From a bacterium (GTDB taxonomy: Bacteria > UBA9089 > JASEGY01), in NCBI GenBank assembly GCA_040753085.1, contig JBFMHI010000007.1:1-51855 (forward strand): DNA of 51,855 bases. The letters run 5' to 3'. Shown piece by piece: positions 26,217 through 33,355 of the stretch. The number at the start of each line of letters is the position of its first letter. The first letter of the stretch is position 1. The notes under the pieces were generated by a model, which was not told where the DNA came from, did not search any database, and saw only the letters and a program-made list of their open reading frames with translations. A program made the position numbers and the translations under genes.

Positions 26217-27908
26217 TTAAGCATAAATATTATAATACCACTCTTTGCAATTAGCACAAAGTGGTAATCTCTTATAGTTCTTATTCTTGTGTATCTGACA
26301 GATGCCTTTTAATCTCTTACTTTCTATGATTTCCTCCAATGCTTGACCTTTAAGATTTCCAAAGCTATACTCTCCATTAAAGTCCTGGCGGCAATGGACT
26401 GCATCTCCGTTCCATAACACAGAAAGGCCTGCTTTCAGTTGCTTGCAGGGAAATCTCTTTAAGGGGGTAACATCTACGACACTTCTATCCTCTATCTGAC
26501 CACAGAAGTTATTGAAATGTCCAATGATAGCATATTCAACTGGTAAGAATTTCTCATAAAGGGTTTCCCATAACTCAACATTTACCCGTGAATCCTTCTG
26601 TTGTACCCCGTTTCGGTAATTAATCATCTTTTTGGCTTTCTCTTGAAAATCCCATCTTTCCATAAATTGTTCAATCTCAGCCTCATTCTCTTTCATTTTA
26701 ACAATTTGAATACCAACTAACGGCTTTCTTGTCCCATAAACCCTGGGAGCATCTTTTAAAAGCTCTCTCTTTAGCTCCAAAAATTTTGTAATATTATATA
26801 CTGCCTTATCAAATAAATCAACTCCTTTTATCTTAGCATAAGTCTCTTTTGTTGCTGCATCTAAACCTAAAATTATATAGTCCAGAAGTCCTTTCTCAAT
26901 AATATCCCTTGAAAATTTTTCATCTAAATTTAGTCCATTCGTCCAGAGGCCAACTTCAAGCCCTTTATCTTTAGCATAAGCAAACATCTCCAAAACATTT
27001 GGATGAAGTAGAGGTTCTCCAAGACCTGAAAAATGTACACTTGAAGCAGATGTTTCGTCTATTATCTTTTTAAAAAGATCAAAATCCATATAGCCAGTTT
27101 CCCGTGTCATCTTTGAAGTTCGAGGGCATATAATACAATTTAGATTACAGTCATTAGTCAATTCAATCTCAATCTGATCACGATGTAAAACCTCGAAGAA
27201 TTCTGGTTCTTCTTCATAAGTTCTTAAAACCTCTTTTGTATCAACTATCTCTCCCTCTTTATAGAACCTATCATAAATTTTTCTCATTAAACTTAGTTGC
27301 TTTGATGAATCAATTGATAGATTAAGATCTAGTTTATTCCAAATATTCTCAGCTTTTACACAATATTTCTTGAATAAAGTTGATGTTTTTGCAAATGAGT
27401 GATGTCCCCCAGTAATTCTCAAGAATATTCCTTTTGGATCAATTTCGCAAAATTTATGCCAAATATCCGCTTTCCATAGCTCTGTTCCTATCCCTTCTGG
27501 AAAGCCTTCTGTCCACATATAATCAATTTCTAATGATTTAATTTTTTCTACCAAAAAATCTACAATTTCCGGATCAATTAAGGGCGAATTAATTGGAATA
27601 AATAGAATATCATTGTCTTCAATTCCTATATTTTTTTGAAACTCAAGCATACTTTCCCATCTATCAGTCTTTATAAAATATAACTTTAACCCATACCTTT
27701 CTGCAAGCTCCAGTGCCTTTTTATCCTCTTCTCCTTCTTTCCAAAGATGTGTATAAGGAATGATATCAGTTATCTTCCTGCCTATCTTCAGTCTATCTAT
27801 TATATGCAAAAGGACAGGCTTTCCTTTCAGGTCTTCCCAGATAAAATTTTGGCAAGGGTTCCCAAATCCACCCACAAAACCAACAAAGATATAGGCTACA
27901 ACCTTCAT
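26217..27908 (-). CDS. Nucleotidyltransferase/radical SAM-SPASM fusion (paralogue 2)
   Basis: About 563 residues with the same architecture as the gene at 1981-3723. Residues 1-~215 are an SpsF-like cytidylyltransferase (GKPVLLHIIDRLKIGRKI, LFIPINSPLIDPEIVDF). TNDCNLNCIICPRTSKMTR near residue 253 is the CX3CX2C SAM cluster motif, SGLGEPLLHPNVLEMF follows, and the end is Cys-rich (FPCKQLKAG, AVHCRQDF, LPLCANCKEWYY) like SPASM. The start ATG 27908 has GGAG close upstream; a start at 28001 would run through intergenic repeat DNA. It is the first gene of the 15781-27908 operon. Confidence 0.8.
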   Translation of the reverse strand: MKVVAYIFVGFVGGFGNPCQNFIWEDLKGKPVLLHIIDRLKIGRKITDIIPYTHLWKEGEEDKKALELAERYGLKLYFIKTDRWESMLEFQKNIGIEDNDILFIPINSPLIDPEIVDFLVEKIKSLEIDYMWTEGFPEGIGTELWKADIWHKFCEIDPKGIFLRITGGHHSFAKTSTLFKKYCVKAENIWNKLDLNLSIDSSKQLSLMRKIYDRFYKEGEIVDTKEVLRTYEEEPEFFEVLHRDQIEIELTNDCNLNCIICPRTSKMTRETGYMDFDLFKKIIDETSASSVHFSGLGEPLLHPNVLEMFAYAKDKGLEVGLWTNGLNLDEKFSRDIIEKGLLDYIILGLDAATKETYAKIKGVDLFDKAVYNITKFLELKRELLKDAPRVYGTRKPLVGIQIVKMKENEAEIEQFMERWDFQEKAKKMINYRNGVQQKDSRVNVELWETLYEKFLPVEYAIIGHFNNFCGQIEDRSVVDVTPLKRFPCKQLKAGLSVLWNGDAVHCRQDFNGEYSFGNLKGQALEEIIESKRLKGICQIHKNKNYKRLPLCANCKEWYYNIYA

Positions 27909-28005
27909 TACTTCTCCTTTTTTAGGTCTATTGTAACTATTCAGTTCTATTTTTGACGGGATGAACAGGATTGACGGGATTAAATTTATCCTGTTCATCA
28001 TAATT

Positions 28006-28135
28006 CTTGACAGTTAAAAGTTATCACGGGTTTTCAAGCCTAACCCATTTAGAATAGGACATTTACCTCTAAAGGTGGCTCGGTTTACAAACACCAACAA
28101 TACCAATGACTTACGAAGAACTTTTAACTGTCGAG
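28006..28135. repeat. 130-bp MITE-like element A, copy 2
   Basis: Same ends and interior as 15625-15754 with a few substitutions; same length. Its right end (…CTGTCGAG at 28135) is exactly the point where the truncated MNT copy begins, so the element is at a recombination breakpoint. Upstream, 27940-28000 contains a partial TAACTATTCAG end and repeated GACGGGAT(T/G) units. Confidence 0.75.
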
Positions 28136-28309
28136 ATAAAGTTTATCCTTCAATCTTCTATCTTTTTGAGGAATTACTATCAATAAATCGTAGTCTGAAT
28201 TGGGCCTGGCAGTTCCCCTTACCTGTGATCCAAAGAGATATATAGTATCAATCTCATCTCTAAAATCCTGAATTCTCTCTAAGAATAAGGCAATAACCTT
28301 ATCGTCCAT
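28136..28309 (-). pseudogene. Truncated MNT antitoxin gene (duplicate of 29915-30229)
   Basis: Residues 1-58 match the N-terminus of the intact MNT gene (LFGSQVRGTARPNSDYDLL, GS...DxD site) with identical DNA over the coding part. The copy ends abruptly at the edge of MITE A copy 2, giving three foreign residues before a stop. The third acidic strand and C-terminus are missing, so it is not expected to be active. The duplication extends upstream through the hairpin element at 28334-28467. Confidence 0.8.
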
Positions 28310-28333
28310 ATCTTGTCTCCTGATTTTCGATGT

Positions 28334-28467
28334 TCAAGTTTTTTTATAATCCCTTGATTTCATTGGGCTTACATTGGACTCAAAAAAGAAGAAGGGTAGC
28401 AGATTAAAATCAAGGGAAATCAGATACTTACGTCGTTTCCCTTCTTTTTGGGACTTCAAAAACTTGA
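28334..28467. repeat. Hairpin element B, copy 1
   Basis: The ends TCAAGTTTTT and AAAAACTTGA are inverted, and inner segments (CCCTTGATTT/AAATCAAGGG and GGACTCAAAAA/CTTTTTGGGAC) also pair, forming a long imperfect hairpin. The copy at 30254-30386 is about 95% identical. It stands just upstream of both MNT copies and was duplicated with them. Confidence 0.6.
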
Positions 28468-28650
28468 TATAATATCTTCTTTTGCTAATATCTTTAATGA
28501 GTCCAAATTGAAGATACTTTCATTTTTTCAGAATTATACCTCATTTTTAAGAAAAAGATAAAGTAAATTTTTTAGTCATGAATAAGAATATTTAACAGTG
28601 ATTTGAACGAGACTTATACGAGACATTACAAGAGTATATTTTGATTATTT
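28468..28650. other. Intergenic, AT-rich, nothing recognised
   Basis: This stretch lies downstream of hicA and upstream of element B. It is AT-rich with no gene, hairpin or repeat that I can support. Confidence 0.4.
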
Positions 28651-28989
28651 TTAGGTCTCTTTATGTCTCTTAAAGTCCCTGTTGATTAATCTTGTGGTTT
28701 CAGGCAATCGGTATATACCACTCTTTACACCTCGTACAATTAGTGTCGATTTCCTTTTTTGAATTTCATTAATCAACTCAAAATATTTTTCTTGAGTCAT
28801 AGCAACAGTTTTCATGTTAGCCTTGATTATAGAAACACTGACTTCTTTATGTTTTGGAATTACCACTGGTCTTTTTGCGCCAGAAAATCGAAAGATTAGA
28901 TGAGATCCCTTTTGTCTTTTAAAAATACACCCAAATCTTTCAAACACTTTTACTTGAGTTTCCCAATTAGTAGGAATCATTCGTTGCAT
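28651..28989 (-). CDS. hicA: HicA-like mRNA interferase toxin with C-terminal extension
   Basis: 112 residues. Residues ~4-70 match HicA/YcfA: VFERFGCIFKRQKGSHLIFR contains the catalytic His (G-S-H), and VVIPKHKEVSVSIIKANMK is the dsRBD-like end. HicA is usually about 60-80 residues; the last ~40 here (ending NRDFKRHKET) are an extension, perhaps run-through. ATG 28989 follows the hicB stop with no gap, and GGAGTG inside hicB serves as ribosome site. A type II toxin-antitoxin pair in reversed (B before A) order. Confidence 0.8.
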   Translation of the reverse strand: MQRMIPTNWETQVKVFERFGCIFKRQKGSHLIFRFSGAKRPVVIPKHKEVSVSIIKANMKTVAMTQEKYFELINEIQKRKSTLIVRGVKSGIYRLPETTRLINRDFKRHKET

Positions 28990-29268
28990 CTAAACACACT
29001 CCAATTTAACAAACGACTTATCGAAACCTATAATTTCTCTTTGAGAGGTTAATATGTCATCTATAATCCTAAAACCTCTCTCTTCTAAAAACTCATTAAG
29101 TGTACCCATTTCCTCCATTTCTTCAAATTGAATCTCTATAACCTCAAAGAGGTTTTTCTTTGCTTCTTCTAAAGAATATCCTTGGGCTATCATATCAAGT
29201 TCTGGACAGTGAATTACATACAATTCACCTTCCCTCCAGAATTCCATAGTAATCTTTAGTTCTTTCAA
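28990..29268 (-). CDS. hicB: HicB-like antitoxin
   Basis: 92 residues. ITMEFWREGELYVIHCPELD and GYSLEEAKKNLFEVIEIQFE form the partial RNase H-like HicB fold. The C-terminus lacks an obvious ribbon-helix-helix or HTH DNA-binding domain, so autoregulation by this short form is uncertain. The start is TTG 29268, nine bases after AGGAGG. It precedes and is coupled to hicA. Confidence 0.8.
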   Translation of the reverse strand: MKELKITMEFWREGELYVIHCPELDMIAQGYSLEEAKKNLFEVIEIQFEEMEEMGTLNEFLEERGFRIIDDILTSQREIIGFDKSFVKLECV

Positions 29269-29568
29269 GGCAAAACACCTCCTTCTTCATCGGGATTTTA
29301 AGAAATCTAACCACAGAATTTTACGAAAATAATATGGGGTCATCCATTGACCAAAATGTCAATAAAAAATACAGTCCTTCCATCTAATAACTTTAAAGCT
29401 TTAAAGGGTCAAGGGTCAGGCCTTAATAATAATAAAATAGATGCAGGATTGTATTCTATCTTTACTTTCGGCCACCTCTTGGATCAACCCGAGATTGCTG
29501 ATTCCAAACTTACATCTTCAATCCGGGAGAATACTTTTGGTCTGAATTTTGCAATCTTTATATAAATC

Positions 29569-29712
29569 TATACTTTTGCACTTTTTTGTAACTACTTGAA
29601 ATACAAATACTTTACAATAACCTCTCGTCATTCCCGCGAAAGCGGGAATCCAGTAATATCAAGGCTTCTGGATTCCTGCTTGCGCAGGAATGACAAAAAG
29701 TGCAAAAGTATA
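29569..29712. repeat. 144-bp inverted-repeat element C with a REP-like core
   Basis: TATACTTTTGCACTTTTT at the left is matched by AAAAAGTGCAAAAGTATA at the right. The core is the widespread palindrome TCATTCCCGCGAAAGCGGGA with its partner CTGCTTGCGCAGGAATGA. ATTTATA flanks both sides (read on the minus strand), a possible 7-bp target duplication overlapping the ends. It is inserted in a HEPN gene. The last bases of the window (51845-51855, TATACTTTTGC) match this end, so another copy may begin there. Confidence 0.7.
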
Positions 29713-29907
29713 AATAAAATATAAGCCGAATAACTGTCTTACTCCTGAATGGCTCTCGGCCTTAACTCCAATACTAAGAAGTAATGCCTGGGCACAATGG
29801 AAGACAGCGTAATATGCTCGAGAGACTGCATCATCATACTTACAGTGGTCCAATAGAATCTTAGCCGCCTCAATCTTACTCCTTGCAGTATTGAGATATC
29901 CTACCAT
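29659..29907 (-). pseudogene. HEPN gene disrupted by element C
   Basis: The N-terminal ~65 residues are a HEPN helix pair (LNTARSKIEAAKILLDHCKY, SRAYYAVFHCAQALLLS). After GLYFI the frame enters repeat C and ends in FALFVIPAQAGIQKP, the well-known translation of that repeat. If the repeat and one ATTTATA are removed, the frame continues as GLYFIYIKIAKFRPKVFSRI and then EDVSLESAISG before a stop. It follows and overlaps or abuts the MNT gene at 29915. Probably inactive, leaving an orphan MNT. ATG 29907 is preferred; TTG 29922 is possible. Confidence 0.65.
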
Positions 29908-29914
29908 AATCTCT

Positions 29915-30229
29915 TTATTCAATCTTTATACCTTCTCTCAAGATATTCTCCATAAATGGAGTGGGAATCTGCGATAAATAATCAAAGTCTTCCCTTTTTA
30001 GGATCTTAAGTGAAATATCCGTTCCCGTTTCGCATAAGATATCAACAACCACATCATAAAGTTTATCCTTCAATCTTCTATCTTTTTGAGGAATTACTAT
30101 CAATAAATCGTAGTCTGAATTGGGCCTGGCAGTTCCCCTTACCTGTGATCCAAAGAGATATATAGTATCAATCTCATCTCTAAAATCCTGAATTCTCTCT
30201 AAGAATAAGGCAATAACCTTATCGTCCAT
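29915..30229 (-). CDS. MNT nucleotidyltransferase antitoxin, intact copy
   Basis: 104 residues. LFGSQVRGTARPNSDYDLLI is the G-S-x-x-R-G-x-A-R-x-x-S-D-x-D motif of minimal nucleotidyltransferases; DISLKILKREDF carries the later strand. AGGAGA lies seven bases before ATG 30229. Its partner HEPN gene is broken by element C, and its first 58 codons are duplicated at 28136-28309. Confidence 0.82.
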   Translation of the reverse strand: MDDKVIALFLERIQDFRDEIDTIYLFGSQVRGTARPNSDYDLLIVIPQKDRRLKDKLYDVVVDILCETGTDISLKILKREDFDYLSQIPTPFMENILREGIKIE

Positions 30230-30253
30230 ATCTTGTCTCCTGATTTTTAATGT

Positions 30254-30386
30254 TCAAGTTTTTTTATAATCCCTTGATTTCATTGGGCTTACATTGGACT
30301 CAAAAAGAAGAAGGGTAGCAGATTGAAATCAAGGGGAATCAGATACTTACGTCGTTTCCCTTCTTTTTGGGACTTCAAAAACTTGA
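30254..30386. repeat. Hairpin element B, copy 2
   Basis: Inverted ends TCAAGTTTTT and AAAAACTTGA with internal pairing as in copy 1 at 28334-28467. The two copies differ by a few substitutions and one base of length. The remaining gap to 30495 contains no gene that I can support. Confidence 0.6.
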
Positions 30387-30495
30387 TCATCGAGTGATTA
30401 GTATCCTTCCCACTCGAGTCTGAGGCCCCAAGATAGCGATATTCTTCTTTTAAGGCCATGACAAGCCGTTTGCTTAGAGTTAATGACCGCTTCTG

Positions 30496-31353
30496 TCATG
30501 ATGATTCCCTCTCAAGAAATTCTTCCACCCTTTTGGCAAACTCATCAAGATCAGCTAAATTTTCGGTTATGGCTTTATAGATAACCTGGTAATCTAAGTT
30601 CCAATAAACATGCACAATAGCATTTCTCATCCCGGCCATACCTTTTATCTTATTGGCAAATGAGTATGGCAAAAGCCCCTTCTCTCCAGATAGCTTTATC
30701 AGGTTAGTAGAGTTATAATCTGTCAAGCTCACACCTGTTACGGCTAAAAAATGCCGGCAAACATCAAGCACTGATTCAAGCGCTATCCGGAGATAATGAA
30801 TACAGAGATCCCTTGTCTCTTCCATAGCCTCAAATTCACTAAAAGAGGAAAATCTACCAGATAGTTTTTTAAGCTTCTTCATTGCTTCTCTAAGTTGAGA
30901 AAGGTAAGTGTGTAATCTTTCTTCGTTTAATTCTCTATGGGACACAGATAAGCCCTCCTTTATGCTAAGTCTAAGATTTTCCAGGTATTCCCTTTTAAAC
31001 TTCTGGTATTCTTCATATTCGAAACAGGTATTGACGCTAAACTTGCTCCAGGTTTTCTCGTTATTTGAGTAAAGTATTCTTCCCTTCAGCAAAGATTCCA
31101 TCTTAATAGCCGGATTCGACCGGTTAAGCACTACCAGGTCTATCTGCCTTGTTTTTAAGATTCGACACAGGTCCTCATAAGTGTTGATATATTTATCGAA
31201 ATCATACTTACTAAAAAGGACAGCGATATCGATATCCTTAGCCTCCTCAGTTTCTAAGATGGAACCAAAGAGAAAGGCTAATTCTATCCGGTTTTGATTA
31301 AAAAGAGGCTCCATTGGCCCTCTTTTTTTCATAACCTCCTCTACGCCTTTCAT
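30496..31353 (-). CDS. Single-chain MNT antitoxin-HepT toxin fusion
   Basis: About 285 residues. Residues ~15-100 are a minimal nucleotidyltransferase: ELAFLFGSILETEEAKDIDI gives G-S-x9-D-x-D, and RQIDLVVLNRS the third acidic strand. Residues ~115-285 are a HEPN/DUF86-like helical domain with RNAIVHVYWNLD, an R-x4-H-x-Y motif identical in pattern to HepT. Two proteins that are normally separate antitoxin and toxin are thus joined. ATG 31353 lies 7 bases after the kpsF stop; TTG 31392 would overlap kpsF. Fusion would fix the 1:1 ratio; regulation by self-AMPylation is inference. Confidence 0.8.
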   Translation of the reverse strand: MKGVEEVMKKRGPMEPLFNQNRIELAFLFGSILETEEAKDIDIAVLFSKYDFDKYINTYEDLCRILKTRQIDLVVLNRSNPAIKMESLLKGRILYSNNEKTWSKFSVNTCFEYEEYQKFKREYLENLRLSIKEGLSVSHRELNEERLHTYLSQLREAMKKLKKLSGRFSSFSEFEAMEETRDLCIHYLRIALESVLDVCRHFLAVTGVSLTDYNSTNLIKLSGEKGLLPYSFANKIKGMAGMRNAIVHVYWNLDYQVIYKAITENLADLDEFAKRVEEFLERESS

Positions 31354-31360
31354 TATCCGC

Positions 31361-32341
31361 CTATCCTTCAAATCGGAATCTTCCTCGGCCAAGTAGATCG
31401 TGAAGATGGATTATTCCGGCCGGTTTTTTCGCCTCATTTACAATGACCAGGGAGGTAATTTCATGCCTTTCCATCATCTCGACCGCCTCCACCGCATACC
31501 TGTCAGACTCAATAGTCTTCGGATTCTTACTCATTACATCCTTCACTCTTTGCTGGTAAAAATCTCTATGCGCCTGCACAATCCGCCTGACATCTCCATC
31601 AGTTATTATTCCTACCAGCCTGTCTTCTTGATTTACCACGGTAGTGAATCCCAATCGCTTCCCGGTTATCTCCAGGAGGGCCTCTTCCATCGTGACGTCT
31701 TCGGAAACCACCGGGATCTGTTCCCCGGTGATCATTATATCCTTCACTTTAAGCATCAATCTTCGGCCCAGACTACCGCCCGGGTGGAGGAAGGCAAAAT
31801 CTTCCCGAGTAAAACCCCGGTTATTCAATAAGGCCACGGCCAGGGCGTCTCCCATTACCAGGGCGGCCGTGGTACTGGCGGTAGGGGCCAATCCCAGTGG
31901 ACAGGCCTCTCTTTTCACACCAACGTCTAAATAAATATCGCTTTCTCTGGCCAGATAGGACCCTTTATCCCCCACCAGAGAGATTATCTTCAGGCCCATC
32001 TTTTTTAGCACCGGCAAAAGAGCATTAATCTCAGCCGTCTCGCCGGAATTAGAGATGGCCACCACCAGGTCTTTACCGCCCACCATACCCAGATCGCCGT
32101 GAATCCCTTCCGCCGGATGTAAAAACATAGCCGGCGTTCCAGTGCTGGCCAAAGTAGAGGCAATCTTCTGACCGATCAAGCCAGATTTACCCATCCCGGT
32201 GACGATTACCTTACCCTGGCAAGCCAAAATAAGCTCTACTGCTTTGACAAAAGACTCATCTATTCGAGGGGCCAGGACCTCCACGGCCTCAGCCTCAATG
32301 CGAATTACCTCTTTGGCCTTCTCAATAATGTCTGCTTTCAT
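31361..32341 (-). CDS. kpsF: Arabinose-5-phosphate isomerase (KpsF/GutQ/KdsD family)
   Basis: 326 residues. A SIS domain (KVIVTGMGKSGLIGQKIAST, then TPAMFLHPAEGIHGDLGMV, and ISNSGETAEINALLPVLKKM) is followed by two CBS domains (VKDIMITGEQIPVVSEDVTM and VKDVMSKNPKTIESDRYAVE). This is the standard architecture of D-arabinose 5-phosphate isomerase, which converts ribulose 5-phosphate for Kdo synthesis and so supports LPS or capsule. Length is normal. It lies between the winged-helix gene (6-base gap) and the MNT-HepT fusion. Confidence 0.92.
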   Translation of the reverse strand: MKADIIEKAKEVIRIEAEAVEVLAPRIDESFVKAVELILACQGKVIVTGMGKSGLIGQKIASTLASTGTPAMFLHPAEGIHGDLGMVGGKDLVVAISNSGETAEINALLPVLKKMGLKIISLVGDKGSYLARESDIYLDVGVKREACPLGLAPTASTTAALVMGDALAVALLNNRGFTREDFAFLHPGGSLGRRLMLKVKDIMITGEQIPVVSEDVTMEEALLEITGKRLGFTTVVNQEDRLVGIITDGDVRRIVQAHRDFYQQRVKDVMSKNPKTIESDRYAVEAVEMMERHEITSLVIVNEAKKPAGIIHLHDLLGRGRFRFEG

Positions 32342-32347
32342 CTTACA

Positions 32348-32962
32348 TCACAGTTTCCGCACCTTGATCCCCTGCTCTTCCAGACGCTTAATTGATTCGT
32401 ATATCTGGTGGTGATACCCCATTGAGGTAATAATAACCCCATCCGGTCTAATCCGTTCGATATGACTTGGCGCCAGGATAATCCGCCCCGCAAATTCCTG
32501 GCCCTGTTTTTGTGGATCATTATCTACCACCGCCACCACATTAAACCCCAGCTCTTCAGCCACGGGAAAGACTACTTCGGCTGTCTCCCCGGCCCCATAA
32601 AAGATTACCCGTTCAAGTCCCTCTTCAATAAATTTATTTAGCCGAACCTTAAACTCTGCCTTGGCATTCTTGTATAATTTTATGGTCTCAATCATGTAAG
32701 AGCTTAGGAGCAAGGCCCTTTGGTCAAGCCCTTTAGAAGTCAAGGAGTAAGTCAAACGGCGGTGGCTCTCGCCCTTGACCTCGACAATCCCTCGTTCGGT
32801 AAGACCTTTAATGTAATTATTGACCATAGAAGGAGCCAATCCAACCCGGTGAGCCAGGATATGTTGACTTATTCTTGAATTCTTTTCGATTTCGAGGAGG
32901 ATCATTAACTCCCGGAAGGGAGGTGTAGGTTGCAGAAATTTGAGGTGGTTGTTATTAATCAT
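32348..32962 (-). CDS. Winged-helix regulator with a Rossmann-like C-terminal domain
   Basis: 204 residues. Residues ~15-85 are a MarR/ArsR-type winged helix (SRISQHILAHRVGLAPSMVN, YIKGLTERGIVEVKGESHRR). Residues ~105-204 form a small Rossmann-like sensor (RVIFYGAGETAEVVFPVAEE, VVAVVDNDPQKQGQEF) similar to the N-terminal part of PglD-like or CoA-binding domains. Proteins of this type are often next to nucleotide-sugar genes. Two CATTCA-N-TGAATG palindromes upstream are candidate operators. No clear ribosome site precedes ATG 32962, so the start is uncertain. Confidence 0.75.
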   Translation of the reverse strand: MINNNHLKFLQPTPPFRELMILLEIEKNSRISQHILAHRVGLAPSMVNNYIKGLTERGIVEVKGESHRRLTYSLTSKGLDQRALLLSSYMIETIKLYKNAKAEFKVRLNKFIEEGLERVIFYGAGETAEVVFPVAEELGFNVVAVVDNDPQKQGQEFAGRIILAPSHIERIRPDGVIITSMGYHHQIYESIKRLEEQGIKVRKL

Positions 32963-33040
32963 AGGAGGAGACAGGAGATAGTAGTCAGTGATCAGTGGTT
33001 TCTACTGGCTACTGTTCACTGACTACCGTCTACTTTTATA

Positions 33041-33053
33041 CATTCAGTGAATG
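33041..33053. promoter_or_regulatory. Candidate operator CATTCAGTGAATG
   Basis: A perfect palindrome of CATTCA and TGAATG around one central base, 79 bases upstream of the regulator start. The same half-sites recur at 33270-33282. Binding by the adjacent winged-helix protein is inferred from position only. Confidence 0.45.
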
Positions 33054-33074
33054 AATACTAAAGGGAAAATATCC

Positions 33075-33102
33075 GCCCTGCCGGCCATAAAACCGGCAGG
33101 GC
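33075..33102. terminator. Strong GC-rich hairpin
   Basis: GCCCTGCCGG and CCGGCAGGGC form a 10-bp perfect stem with an 8-base loop. No full T-run follows on either strand, so it may be a terminator of the lhgO-like gene (about 255 bases downstream of it) or a structured leader of the regulator. Confidence 0.4.
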
Positions 33103-33269
33103 CTATTATTAGCCTTCGTTAATATTCTTTTCGGCAGGAATAAACAGAACCTTTAAGGCGATATAAAGCGATTTGGATGATATATCTTTAAGTTAAAACC
33201 AATCCCTTTTTGTTCCCCTCTAAATTATCCTATTTTATCTTTCGGCTCTCTTTTATCTACCGGAATATT

Positions 33270-33282
33270 CATTCAATGAATG
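33270..33282. promoter_or_regulatory. Candidate operator CATTCAATGAATG
   Basis: Second perfect palindrome with the same half-sites as 33041-33053, 217 bases away centre to centre (about 20.7 helical turns at 10.5 bp), within the same intergenic region. Confidence 0.45.
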
Positions 33283-33355
33283 ATTAACTGCCTGGCTTAC
33301 ATGCTGTCTCTCCCACGTATCTTCTCAAATTGGCTACGCCTCACCGATAACCTGG

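Larger units (their letters stand above)
32963..33355. other. Intergenic control region between lhgO-like gene and regulator
   Basis: A snap-back repeat (GTAGTCAGTGA...TCACTGACTAC, about 32979-33026), two operator-like palindromes and a strong GC hairpin are annotated here separately. AT-rich DNA at 33103-33260 shows no gene. Confidence 0.5.

Noticed and set aside
29347-29565. Plus-strand frame of about 72 codons
   Set aside because: It has no ribosome site or recognisable domain and lies antisense to the predicted tail of the interrupted HEPN gene.
30290-30459. Small minus-strand frame ending in hairpin element B
   Set aside because: About 55 codons with no recognised motif, and its end is repeat DNA.
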